A DNA stretch of 64,000 nucleotides from assembly GCF_901933205.1 (NCBI RefSeq), contig NC_044572.1:28792501-28856500 (forward strand). The letters run 5' to 3'. The number at the start of each line of letters is the position of its first letter. Position 1 is the stretch's first letter. Source of the stretch: Camarhynchus parvulus. Taxonomy: Eukaryota; Chordata; Aves; Passeriformes; Thraupidae. The notes beneath the pieces were generated by a model. It was not told the origin of the DNA. It was given only the letters and a program-made list of their open reading frames with translations, and ran no database searches. A program made the translations under genes and the position numbers. Positions 26,276-39,400 of the stretch are shown one piece after another.

Positions 26276-28504
26276 ACCTGTTCATGCAGAGATAAATTGC
26301 TTTGAAGAATACAATAAAAGATACAGTTAAAATACATGCGACATCAGGTAGGAACTTTCCAGTAATCCTCTAAGAGTTCAACCTATTCTGGGCAACCCAG
26401 ATTTGTGCATACATTTTGTTAATATACACTTAGGCAAGATTCACAGCCCTCTCAGCCAGACACAAAGCAGGCCTTACAAATAGGAGAAACTAGAAACATG
26501 ACATTAACAAACCATTCATTTAATCACAAAAAGAATTAGAAAAAAAATCTTCCTCCTCTAGCCACTGACTATAATAAGTCTTAGAACTTCACTCTCCTTT
26601 TTATAACATGTTTTCCTTTATGGATTTGAAAGTTTATTAAGTGTTCTGTCAGGATTCCTACCAGGCCACATATCCAAACTAGGAAGCAAAGCTTTGTTAA
26701 AAACTATACAAATCAAATTACTTAGCATTCAGCCAACATTGCTAACCAACTTAGATTTCCAGGAATTCCCCATGCCACCGAAATCCTCAGCTGCTCTACA
26801 GAAGCCTGGCTGAGAAAAGAAAAATGAATATATGATGGAGGAAAAAAACCATAGAGGCAAATTCCCCATATGCCAACCTCACGACTCAATCTCATTCCCG
26901 TAAGGAAAGATAAGTTTTCAGAGAGCATTCAGGGTAAAATAAATTACATCAGTCCCACAAACTGATCAACAGCACTGATTTCAGGTTCGGCCCATGGAGA
27001 CATGTCCAGGTTCTCAACCAATCCAACACAGCTCTCTGGAAGGCAGGAGAGCTTCCTCTGAGGTCCAACCTCACTGCCGTGTGTGAAAGCACGACACTCA
27101 TCTTAATGCATGCCTTAGGGGACTTATTTCTGTTTACCATAACAGGAACACTTAGAACAGCCTAGAAACTGGCTCCTGGACTTGCTCCAGCCATCTTCTG
27201 CTTTCCACCTGCCCTTCCATAATGTCCACCCCACACACAAGTTCAACAGCTGCCAGTTAGTCCATGAACAGGTCGCAGGATAAAGCTATACCAAGTTTCC
27301 TGCCACAGAAACTCCAGTTTTCCACAACAGAACTGATTAATGATTTTTGCCTGAACAGACTTAAATAACAGAATATTTTATACCTTAATTGCTATGGAGG
27401 CTGCAGCAATTATGCCTATCAAGAACTCTTCTGTACAGAATATACTTGGTATTTCCTTCAGTAGGGTGCTACATTTTCACCATCGTTAGCTAGATCCTGT
27501 GATTTTCAGTGTGGGTGACATAATGGATTTTCCAGAGGAGAATTTTTACTTGTCAGATAACACACATTTACATGCCTGCCTGAAAATTTTCTCTGTTCTT
27601 CAAAAAAACTCAAAACATGCTAACAATGATTAATTTCTTGCCTGGAAATGCAGGCATTACGTACAGGTATACAAGACATATGTAAGTGTTCCTGCAATTG
27701 ATTTGACACTTTGTAGAGAACAATGCCTCTACTGTCAGAAATACTCCAAATTTGCATGGTTTAAAGTTTAGTATGAAGAGCCTGATGGGCAAGAAATTCT
27801 ACCAAAATATCTGCTAATCACTATTCTGGTTTCTTTACTTTCAAACACAGAAGTAATGTAATTACTTATAATTGCTGCCAGTTTAATGGCATGAATGAAA
27901 AAAATGAAGACACATAACAAAACACAACAGTTTTTTCCTACATACACTTCATATTTTACATAAAAGCATCCCTTGGTTTGCACTGAATTTAGTATAGAGT
28001 CTTTTTAGTGGTACACTTTTCTTCAATTTAGTAAGGGTGTTTACTGATGTAAATTAATACAATTCTGAAATATAAACTATAAACACTGACACACTGAAAT
28101 CAGTGATAGCTTCTGTACCAAGCTGAAAATCTCTCCCTTTAAAGAAGTGACCAGCACAATTCAAAAGCACACTTGTTCTACTGACTACTTTATTCCCAGG
28201 TGTACTAGTATGGGACATGTAAAGGCATCCATTTAAATTTTAACACAAAAGATATGGACTATATTCCTCAGAGAAGCAATTACTCAAATTCACTTTCTTG
28301 AATTATTTATATGGAATATATCAGTAAACACTAAGAAGACATGCAGCACAAACCCTATTGTGGCATGCTAAGCAGAATACTTGAATCTCAGTGAAAACAT
28401 TTCACCAATACTACAGTTTGTGACAGGGAAAAATATTAGCAATAAAATGGAGCACTGATAAAAACCAATCAGAATGCAAGACGGCAACATCCCTGAGTAC
28501 AGCT

Positions 28505-28946
28505 AGGACTCATTTAAGAGCAGTTTAATACTTGAAGCAAAGTTGTTAAGAAAAATAATGTTAAAAAAAGGAGATACCAAAAGGAGAGTATGGAATAAAA
28601 CTCAAAAGAAACAAGCAATGCACAATACAACTGCTCACCTGAGAAGCAAGCAGCATCTCCTGAGCAGCAATCAGCCAATTCCTCCCAGTTTATACCCTCA
28701 GCATGACATTCCATGATATGGAATACCCCTCTGGCCAGCTGCCCTGGCTATGCTCCCTCCCTGCTCCTTGTGCAGCTCCTCACTGGCAGAGCATGGGAAA
28801 CTGAAAAGTCCTTGACTTAGGGTAAGCACTACTTAGCAACAACTAAACACTCTGTTATCAGCATAATTCTCATAGTAAATCCAAAACACAGCTCCGCACC
28901 AGCTACTAAGTTTAAAACTAACCCTATCCTAGCCAAAACCAGGACA
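28505..28946 (-). mobile_element. Solo LTR of an avian endogenous retrovirus, 3' end truncated
   Basis: On the minus strand it begins TGTCCTGGTTTTGGCTAGGA at 28946, the recognisable start of an LTR common in bird genomes. The blocks follow in the expected order: GATTTAC/GTTATCA, CTTAGGG/GTCAAGGACTTTTCAG, the CTGCCAGTGAGG and GGAGGGAGC blocks, CATATCATGG, a TATAAA box at 28694-28689, and a TATTAAACTG block near 28530. The canonical CA-ending terminus is not found, so it is truncated or decayed on the left. No retroviral gag, pol or env is adjacent. It has the same orientation as DGKB. The family name (ERVL or other class) is uncertain. Confidence 0.85.
28689..28694 (-). promoter_or_regulatory. 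TATA box of the LTR
   Basis: TATAAA on the minus strand lies in the position where this LTR family carries its promoter TATA box, downstream of the GGCCAG block and upstream of the transcribed part. Whether it is active is unknown. Confidence 0.5.
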
Positions 28947-31900
28947 CTCTTTTAAGGTACTCCATGTACCTTAACTTCATCATATGAATTCATTTAAAGC
29001 AATTTCTGATTGATCTTAAATTTTACAATTGTTAGGCTTACAGGTTGTTACATTAATTACCTACCAAGTCAGAAGAACTATATTCAAATTTCTCAGTGTT
29101 TTCCTTACTAAAAGAAATATTGAAATAAATGAAACCTGAGAAGAATCTGGGACAAGGAAATACTACAACATACTTTTGCTGATTCATCAGAAGTATATAA
29201 AGGCTTTTTTCTTTCTTTAAATAATACAGCTGAACAAACTAAAACATAAAAAAACACACCACTGGAATTTATTTTATGCTTATGAAAGAAGTACTACATA
29301 ATTCAAAAATCTCCTCCAAGTGAGAGTCATAGAACTGTTCCCAATATTAAAAACGTCTCAGTAACAATTTTACAAAAACCGATTTAAAAAGTGAAAATTG
29401 GAAAAGTTGAGGAGTTACTCATCCTTCTTAATATTATATCTATGACTAAACAAGAACATTTTTCCATAGGCTACTAAAATTTGAAATCCTGTTTTTATGA
29501 CTAAATGATCACATTGAATAATATTATGATTTTATAAGTGACTAATTAAAAACATAATAAAACTAGGAGGGGTAAAAGAAAAAAAGAGAGAAAAATAACT
29601 GACCCAGAGAGAAGTACAAAATAAACTGTTCAGACAAAAAGATTTCTAGACAGCTGGTAGTATTTTGAAATTGGTCTATTTAAAAAAACATACTATTTCA
29701 ATATGAGAAGTTTAAAAGAAGGTTGAATCACTAAAGCTTAGACTGATACTCTTTAATAAATAGAGAAAAGCAATCTGGAACAGAAAGCACTGGATTTTAT
29801 AGATATATCTATGTAATCCATAATAAATTCTCTGGAACACAGCACATTAGGCTGTCCACTAGATAAATCTCTCTGATGAGAGGATGAATCAGTCTCTCAA
29901 ACAATTCTTTCCACATCACCCACCACTACTTCTATAAATCCACTGAAACTCCTCCAAAATCATGGATTAAACATCCTGAGGACAGCCTCTGCCTTCCAAA
30001 CTATGCATCTGCCATCTTCCCCAGGAAAGGCAGCTCCAGAAGTGCCTCCCTCAATATGAGCTCTACACAGACCTCCCCACAACCAGCTTCACAAGTATTT
30101 GTGCGCATATAAACAGAGGTTAAGGTCTTTGACTATTATCTGCCACACGTTCTTCCTCTTTCCTTTAATTCCCTCTCATGGGGCAACCTCTAAATTCTGC
30201 CTAACAATTAACTTTTGTTGGCAGTAAACTACAGGGATTTTTTTTGTTTAACTGTTAGATTTAATTAATCTTACCATATTTAGGTGTTCTAGGGGTGATT
30301 GCATTACAGGAAAGCAAAGCTGAAAAGCATAAATTACAACTGGGAAAGAATTCGGATGATCCATAATTTCCTGGGGCAGAAATTCCTACTTCATGCTCGG
30401 AAATAAGCCTTTGAAGAAATGTTCTTTAGTCTTGTGACAAAAATGTTCCACAGCACCAGAGGAAAAGATTTGTTAACTGCTGTCCTCATTCAAACACTTT
30501 GTGTAATTTTAAAATAAACTGGGAACAGGGCAATGGAATTCCTCATCAAAAACTTGTGAAAATATGAACCTGATTTAATCAATAGGAAATCTGTATAGAG
30601 AATAAAGATAGTTTAGCAGGCAGGTTTAAGAATTTCACAGGAGAAGTTCATGCTAGGTTGTTTTCTATTATGTGGCGTGTTTATTTTTTTTCCCCTAGGG
30701 AGAGGGCTGCATGGAGAAGTGATTAAATTACTGCAGTCCTGGGATATGAATAGCTGGCACTGTCACTCTCCACTGGGACAGCATGGAGCCTTCTAGACAA
30801 CTACAAATGGTTTTGTATGTCTTCATTAGCTTTACTATAAAAAAGTTCAGTGATAGTGAGATACCAAATGGGTTATCAAAGTACGGTGGCCCCTTGCCTA
30901 CAAGGACGCATATCTGCATCTGAAGTAAACAATATGGCGGCAGCAGCATCTCAAAATACAATTCCCTATTCACCCAGAAAACTCCTGACACATTCAAATT
31001 CAGCTCTAAGAGGACAATAACATCTAGGTTTTTGAAGGATCAGTGAGCATTGCCATTCCCATGTTCCTAGAATTTGGTCTGATGACATGTCCATACTGAC
31101 ACTAGAGGTGGGGATGCACAAGTAGAGCATGAGTGAGGTGAAACAAAGCCAGAAGGGAAAATACAAGTTGGCTCAGCACCACAAGCATCAGAGCAGGCTC
31201 TGCACCTCTGCCTGACCTCTTGTGCACATGGTCCAAGGGATGCAAATGTCCAGGCTGTCACAGGTCCACAGTTCTCAATACCAGAAACCATTACTTAAAG
31301 GCAGCTAGGCCTCATATCCTTCTACAGCATAAGCACACCCTGAGTCTCTTCCTTTTTATATCCTCAATGGTTTCCCTGCAATTCATATACTGCCATTGAG
31401 TACACTGAGACAGAGACTGGCATTTGCAGAACTACACACTAAGATCTGGTCAGAGAGGGAAGTGCATTTTATAACTGAGGGTCCTTCATTTGTTTGTCTG
31501 TCTGTCCATCCCACCCAGACAGACTTACAAATGTAAAGACTTTAACACATTGCCCTGGCTTTCAGATAGGAAAACCCTACATCTTCAAGGTTAACTGTTC
31601 TGATTTTTTTTCAGAGGCGTATGAGAAAGCAACAGTGAAATTTATGTCCTCCACCTACTGACTTCAGTGTATTACTTACCTCAGAATCCTTTGTAATTAA
31701 CAAGTGACAATATTCCCATGGAATTTTTAATAAAAATTGGTATCCGATTACACTTTTAATTGACAAAGGTACATAATTACAGCTTTATATAATTTGTGTT
31801 CTCTTTCCATGATGTTCCGTTTTCAATATGAAAGCTTACTTCTGTTAATTTGAGTTTCTCAGTGCTTTTCCTATCTTAAAGGGAAGAAGAAAAAAAAGTT

Positions 31901-33077
31901 GATCCTGTCTCCTTTTTCCCTTGGGAATCCTTTGTCTGAACTAGTTTACATTATGCTTGCATTTTAAATATATTTTTTTCTCTTGAGAGAGCCTCTGCAT
32001 TTCTGTTATCTTTTTCTAGCATGTTTTTCTCTGGAATTCTACCTAATTATTTTCTCTCTTTAAGTGTTGCAATTAATTCTCCTTAGATTTAGCTTATGTT
32101 TTTACACAGTAGTCCTTGACACTGAAATTACTGGAACTGCATGTACGATTCTCTACAGATAGGAGAAGAGTGGGACTGGCAGAAAGAAGTATTTTCTAAT
32201 ACATGAAGCTTTCAGAAAAAAACTTTGCTCAGGTCTCAGAACAGATGCAGGAAACTTCAAGCTAAGTGGATGTAAAGATCAATTTTAACTTATGGCACAT
32301 TATTATATGGTTCGGAGAAAAGGGTAGCTGGTATCCTATTGCAGGTCTGGAACACACACACGTAACCCTTAGGATTTGGCTGGAGTTTTGCTTGCTTTGT
32401 CTACAGACTGCTAAATACATGCTGGGAGCACACTGGTGGGACTTTGCCCCTCCTGACATCTTGAGGGCAACAGCATAGCCTGTCTTCACCAGCCTGGGAA
32501 GACAAAGGCCCAGTTTTGCCACATTCCACTTCCTTTTGCCTACCGGATTGATAAACTTGGGAACAACCTGCTTAGACACAGTAATAAACCACACCTAAAT
32601 AGACCTGAAAAGAGACACAGCATTAACATGTGGGAAAAATCTTTTTACTACAGCGAGTTACTCGCTTTAACAATGCAGTTGTTGGATTAAAAATCTGAAC
32701 CTGCTTAGTAAGACTTCAGCTTGAAATTTGAAACAATTTCCCCTGACTTTGCTTAATGTTGATGCTTGTGTTTCCTCATCATCCGCAATTCTCGTGGGGA
32801 CCCACACAATTTTGCCCAAGGGAGTTTTAATCCTATCCAGAAATTGTAGTCAAGAGCCAAATAATTACTAAATATTCTTCATGCTGGAACACTTTTACAG
32901 TGCAGGTCTGCCTTGTTTTGCTATTACTATATTTGTCATAAAAGAAAAATCATCTATATGTTTACTTCTGAATCATAAACATCATCATGTAAACCATTAA
33001 TCATTTTTGTGCAATTCATTTTTAACAGAGTTTTAAAAAGCAAAACAATGTTTTATACATTTCCTTTCCTTTTCTTT

Positions 33078-33099
33078 TAAAATAAATAAATAAATACAT
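33078..33099. repeat. (AAAT)n short tandem repeat
   Basis: About five AAAT units in an A/T-rich context. Confidence 0.85.
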
Positions 33100-34410
33100 C
33101 TACTGAGGAATGAAACATTTAGTCTATTTTGAATATATTTTTAAGCTTTACATCAAAACAGCTTATATATTAAAATATTATAACTAATGAAAAGCCAGAA
33201 ATCAAAAAGGGTAATAAAGTGAGGAAAGTAGAAAAAATACACAAACACAAAAAGAAACTCAATGATTCATTGTTGTTTCTGTGCTTAAATTGTTGAAAAA
33301 TTCCTTTTCAATGACAAAGAAAAAAGCATAATAAAATGGATGGCAACTGGATAACACAACATTTGTGCTTCTATACGAGGAATTATTACATTATTAAATC
33401 TCTTGGATTCCACTCCCACACAGAAGAGAAGTATCAGGTAACAGCACTACCATTCCTGGTAATACTAACTAGAGATGTACTACCTCCATGAATTTATAGT
33501 CTTAAATTGGATAGAAGCAGCACTAATTGTAAACAATTGCAAACCTGTATATATTGCACTATTTCGATCTGTTTCTGCTGTCAACCTGCAATCACTTCTG
33601 CTGGTTTTGTTGATTTCTCAGCCGAAACACTGGGATGAACACACTGCACTTGATGCATTGCAAGTCAGATGTTCAAGTCCTTCTTAGTTGTTTCCCTTGC
33701 TTCCAAATTTATGATCCTAAAACTTAACTTTTAGAACATCCCTGTGTAACTACCCTAAGCCAACTGAAGGTCTACTCATTGAAACAAAGGTGTGTCAAAC
33801 AGAAATGTTTAAAATTTGTTTTGCACTGAACACTAGAAGAGTTTAGCAAATGGTCCTGTAGAACTTCAACATGATCCTGAATATGGCAAAATAACCTACA
33901 ATATTTATGCTCATCTTTGTATTACTAAAGAGAAACAATGAAGAAAAAACTTGTAAGTTATGAATAGGCACAAGCCTTTTAAGTCACGTTTCATCTTGAA
34001 TTGGTTTTCAACCTCTTCACCTTACGATGCTTTATATAGCTCAGTTTGTACTCAGCAACTATTGTAATAGTTCTCATACAAATCATCACTAAAGGTCTAA
34101 ATGCATTATGAGAAGGCTGCATATGAAATATTTCTATTACAGAGCTTGAATTCCATTGAAATTTCGCAAGACAGGAATATAAAAAATTTTTTTAAAAGCA
34201 GATTTTTTAGGGGTTAAGAATTATTCTCTTTTCTACCTTTCTGATTCGATCCATGAAAGTTTTCAAACAAATTTTCCAAAGTCCATTGTGTTGTCTACTC
34301 TCACCAACAGGCAGAGGATGTACTTATCTAACACTCTTCCCAGGAGCCACATAAAACTCACTGCCATCAACTGGAGAATATGTGAATTTTAAAAACAGTT
34401 ATGTTCATAG

Positions 34411-34640
34411 AAATCATAGAGTCATAGAATGCTTTGGGTTGGAAGGGGTCTTAAAGATCATCCAGTTCCAACACCCCTGCCAAGGGTAGGGACACCTTTC
34501 ACTAGACCAGTTTTCATAGAGCCCCATCCAACCTGCCCTTGAACACCTCCACAGATGGGGTATCCACAACTTGTCTGGGCAGCCTCCAGAGCCTCACCAG
34601 TTCCAGTGCCTCACCAGCCTCACAGTGAAGAATATCTTTT
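34411..34640 (-). mobile_element. CR1 LINE 3' fragment
   Basis: Well-preserved CR1 3' end in reverse complement: ATCATAGAGTCATAGAATGC, GGGTTGGAAGGGGTCTTAAA, GATCATCCAGTTCCAACACC, GGGACACCTTTCACTAGACC, a CCATCCAACCTGCCC block and TCTGGGCAGCCTCCAGAG. A small internal duplication of a CCTCACCAG unit is visible near 34594-34618. Confidence 0.95.
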
Positions 34641-35654
34641 TATTAAGTGATTTGTTATTTATGAGTCATTCCTTTCACGTGCCCTGTATTGAAATATGCA
34701 CAATTGAATCCTTCTACATATGAAATAAGCCTAAGAGAGTTTGCTCTACTTATACCCTCTCCATATCATAAGAATATCACAGCTATGTAATCTGTAAGTC
34801 ACTCGGTTTACTAATGTCATCCCATTTTGGTACAGCTCAAGTCACTAAAAAAAAATATAGAAAAAGATTCTATTTAAATTTGCTATTTAAAATCAATTCA
34901 TAAAAAGTTCTTTTTCCAAAGGCTGTTTTTTAAATGATAAAGTTATACTTCCTCACAAAACAGAAGTTTTATCTTCTGAGAACCTTCACCAAATATCATC
35001 TAAAGCCTCATAAACCCTCCATCCTCAAAAATATAAGATAAACTTGCTTATACGTTCCAATGGATATTCACAGAACTGATTTTGCTGCCCCCAAATAACT
35101 TTTATAATTAAGAGGTTTTGCTTATATTTGCAGTAGATCAAGACAGCTCCTCTGTTTTCTCATTTGAGGCATGCCACGTAACATGGGGTGTTTTACCCAA
35201 GAAAAAATTACTACTAGTTGCAAGAAGAACAAGCAAACAAATAAAAATCACCACTGAGAAAGGTGATCCACACTCAGGTGATAAGCATCCATACAAATCT
35301 GTGATTCAGAACTTGAGGTACTGTTGTTTACACTTAGCTGCATAGACTGCAGACAGAAATCCCAAAGTTAAAATGAATTGGGCAAGTGAAATTATGCAGC
35401 CTGGGGAACCTATTGCTTTTCTGACCCAAACTACAGTGTCTGCACTCTGACATCCAGTGCCTAAACACACTTCATTTTTCTGCTCATTCTTTACAACCTG
35501 GCTAGACCAGTGGAACAGATTAAAAATGTCAAGTAATAACAACAACATAACTAGAAGTTCTGTTCTTGCATTATCAAATCAGAAACTGAGATAAGATTTA
35601 CTCACTGGAATAAAGGAAAGATACCCAGGGGGACTTTGAAAGGCTTATGTGGCC

Positions 35655-36431
35655 AGTCCATGCAAACCTCATAAAGTTCAACGAGACCAAGTACAAGGTC
35701 CCAAACCTAGGTCAGGGCAGTTCCAAGCACAAGTACAGGCTGGGCGGAGAATGGATTGAGAGCAGCCGTGGGGAGAAAGACTTGGGATATTCAAGGACAA
35801 GCAGCACAACATGACCCAAAAATGTGCACCTGCAGCCCAGAAAGCCAGCTGTATCCTGCGCTGCATCCAAAGCAGCGTGGGCAGCAGGGCAAGGGAGGGG
35901 ATTCTGCCCCTCTGCTCTGCTCTGGTGAGACCCCACCTGCTGTTCTGCATCCTGATCTGGAGCCCCAAAAATGGACATGGACCTATCTGGGTGAGTCCAG
36001 AGAAGGGACACAAAGATGATCAGAGGGCTGGAGCCCTCCTCTATGAAGACAGAGAAAGTTGGGGTTGTTGGGTGAAGAAGGCTCCAGGGAAACCATGCAG
36101 AAGCATTTCAGTAATTAAAGGGGTCCTACAAGAAAGATGAGTTTTTACAAGTGCAGGCAGCGATAGGGGAACTTTAAACTGACAGAGGGGGGTTTAGGTT
36201 AGATATAAGAAAGAAATTTCTTACAGAGTGAGTGGTGAAGCACTGGAACATGTTGCCCAGAGAGCTGATGGATATCTCATTCCCAGAAACATTCAGGGTC
36301 AGGTTGGATTGGGTTTTGAGCAACTTGGTCTGGTAGAAGGTGTCCTTAACAATGGCTGGGGGGGCTGGGGGTTTGAAACCACATGGCCTGTAAGATCCTT
36401 TCCAACTGAAACCATTGTATGATTCTGTGAC
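35655..36431 (+). mobile_element. CR1 LINE 3' fragment, the longest contiguous copy in the DGKB introns
   Basis: Contains part of the old ORF2 end (blocks ATACAGGCTGGGCGGAGAAT-like, GCAGCCCAGAAAGCCA, CTCTGCTCTGGTGAGACCCC, AAGATGATCAGAGGGCTGGA) and then the 3' UTR to ACCATTGTATGATTCTGTGA. The coding part is broken: only short frames such as 35811-36140 stay open, and these are decayed reverse-transcriptase C-terminal sequence. It lies antisense to DGKB. Confidence 0.95.
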
Positions 36432-39400
36432 TATAGCACAAAGAGGACAATGGGACAGACCAACTTTCTTTTAAGAGCAAGGAAAAATAAAAAAAGGAGA
36501 GAAATACTCCAATTTACACAAGTGAAGTTAAGAAGTGAAATTTCTAAGATTTTGCTTTTTAACAAATTACTAGATCTCAGCTGGCATTACTTATTGAATT
36601 TCAAAGTCACTAGATACGGTGAATGAAGCATTTATTCTTAAATAATTTGCTTGCTATCACAAAGGAAGCATGTATGGAAAAGTCAGGAACTGAACTGAGA
36701 TTTGTAACTGAATATATTTAAATGCATACACCGTGCTAGTTTATGCGAGTCAATAGAACAGTTGTACTTCTTAACAGCTTTATTTTGTCTATCATATCAA
36801 GTTGGAACTGGTAAATTTAGGTTAAATGCCTAAAAAATGTATTTAATAACTTAAAATAGAGCTGTAGATTATAAAAATTATCAGGGATATTTAATTAACC
36901 AAGCCTCAGAATTTTAATTAAAATCCCCTGCCTCTCACGTACAGCTAGCTTTAGTTAATACACCATTAATTAACACATGAAGTAGTTCAAAGGAAGTAGA
37001 TACTTTTGATGAAACCTTGTCATTTACAGATTTAACTACATATACACAACAATAGCACCACTCCAATAAATCTGTGGCTCTTTTCAGATTACTTGAGGTT
37101 TATACTGTGGTTTGCTTCAGGGTCCTGGTTCTGCAGTCACCCATGCTGGGGACCCGGTTAGAAAATGTCACAACTCCCATCCAGTTCCAGCAGCTCCATC
37201 CCTTAGAGCAAAATGGTGCTGGGGGAGGTGCCCAGGGCTGAGCCCACACCCCAGGGACCAGAAACTCTCCTAAAGTATGCACTTGCTCGTCCCAGTAAAA
37301 GCACCCTAAAAAAAGGAAGATGGAAATTCTGAACAATGTGCCAGAACCAAATACAGATCACTTTGTTTTGAATCTCAACTGCTGTGCTGCGCTCCCATGA
37401 GGGAAGAATAGGTTTGTACCTGAAGAAGAGTAAACAGAAATGATGAAAGCTGTTGATGCTTGGAATACAAAACTGCAAAACCCAAATCATCTGCTTTTGG
37501 AAGCAAAGGTACTCAGTGTATTTGGCCCTTTTCAGATTCTGGCCTTCTTAGAAACACAAAACAAAAGATTATTCAAGAGATTATTATAGATGTCTAATAA
37601 TTTGCTAGCAGTTTCCAGTTCTCAAGGTTCCCAGGCACAAACTGCATCACTAGATTTAGCTTACATTTCTTAAATTGGCACAACTAAAATAAGAAAGTTA
37701 TTTCTTTTGGCATCTTAGAAGAATTAAAAACATTGATTTAGCATACCTAAAAAATTCACTGTAAAATACACTGTTGTAAATATATATAAACCATATGTTT
37801 ATGTTTCCTATTTTGACTTTTATTCAAGGTAATTTTATTGAACATGACTGTTATCCTGACATTGTTAGTGTTTAGAAACCAACCTATGATACATGTGAAA
37901 TTAGGAAAATAAATTTTTCTATATGAACACATCAGAATATTCTGATGAAAATAAGTATAATTTCATGTACTTTTGCATTTTTCATCCCTACTTTAATTAT
38001 TCACAAAATTTATCTAGCCTTTTTAATAACAAGTATCAAAAATGAAAGCAGCAGATCTCCTTTGTAGCAGCTGCTTAATTAATTACTAAATCCAAGCACA
38101 GATAGCAGATGAGATAAATCCACTGATTATTTTTGAATCAGAAAGATTATTCTATAGTATTGCTATTTCGTTATTATGCAGCACTCCTTTGCTTTATGGC
38201 CTTAAAATCTATACATATGAAATAAAATGTTCCAGTAAACTGTATTAACAAAAAATGTATATTCTTTTTCTGCCAAAAATTCTAGGGGACAAAGATCAAA
38301 CATGTCTTCTTGACAGTCACAATTTCAGATAATACTGTATTTATTGATATTTAAAATTTTGGTTGTACTAAATATTACTGAATAGTCAGAGCAGTTACTG
38401 TACTAGCAGTTTCAAAATACTCCAAAAGCCTCAAAATATTTTACTGAAAATAGCAGGCTTCCTTGCTTGGCAGAGTTATGCATACTTTTCAGATCTATCA
38501 AATGTTGCAAAAACACATCTTCTCTTTTACGGGACATCACGATTGCTCCATTTGTGGTAAATTTGCCCTGAGACACAGAATTTTCCAAAGAAAATTGCAT
38601 TACAATGGCCCACATCATGCCATCTGTTTTAAAAACTCTCCAGTGACTTCTGTGGAGGATAGTCTTAAAAAATAAATGGAACAACATGTCCCAAAGTACT
38701 TTTTCTACCTAGCTTAAATACTTTTCTTTAAAAATATTCTGAAAAATTTAGAAAGCTGTAACATTACCACTAAGTTATGCCCTTAATATTCCTCTATTCC
38801 CAAATGGCTGAGTTCATGGACTGACTGTAACATAAGGGAAAGAGCTCCCTGGCTGCAGAGCAGGAAGTGATCCCCACGATGTAGGGGCTGCATGGGGAGC
38901 CCCAGCTTTCCCAGGAGACAAGTACTGCTGGCTCCCTTCCCTTCCACTCACCCCCCCATCAGTAACACCCTGAGATGCTGGGGCAGCAGCAGAGCAGCCA
39001 ACAGCATCATTCTTGTCACAAAAAGAAAGCAGCCATGGAGCCACAGTCCTGGAGAGGCACAAAGGCCATGAGCAAAGAGTTTGGGATCTGACAATCTAAT
39101 ACTACCCCCACATTTCACCAGTGCCATCTTAGTTCTTACACAAGATACACAGCAAACAGCGCAGATGACACAGCCACACAAAGGCCCGTGGACTGAGAGA
39201 AGGAGTGGGACAATTATTTTAGCCTGTGTCAATACTGTGAACAAATTTCACCATGCCAAATACCTTAAATGCACTTCACCTGCTCTACAGAACATCAAGA
39301 AAGGAAAACATATTGTCACGTCTTGTTATTGTCTACTGTCTTTTAAGACTATTTCTCTGACACAAAGTGCAACTATAAATTTTAATGCTGCAAGACTATG

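Noticed and set aside
28514..28714. 66-codon minus-strand frame
   Set aside because: Lies within the transcribed part of the LTR, downstream of its TATA box; LTRs of this family are not expected to code here.
35811..36140. 109-codon plus-strand frame
   Set aside because: Part of a CR1 copy; decayed reverse-transcriptase end rather than a host gene.
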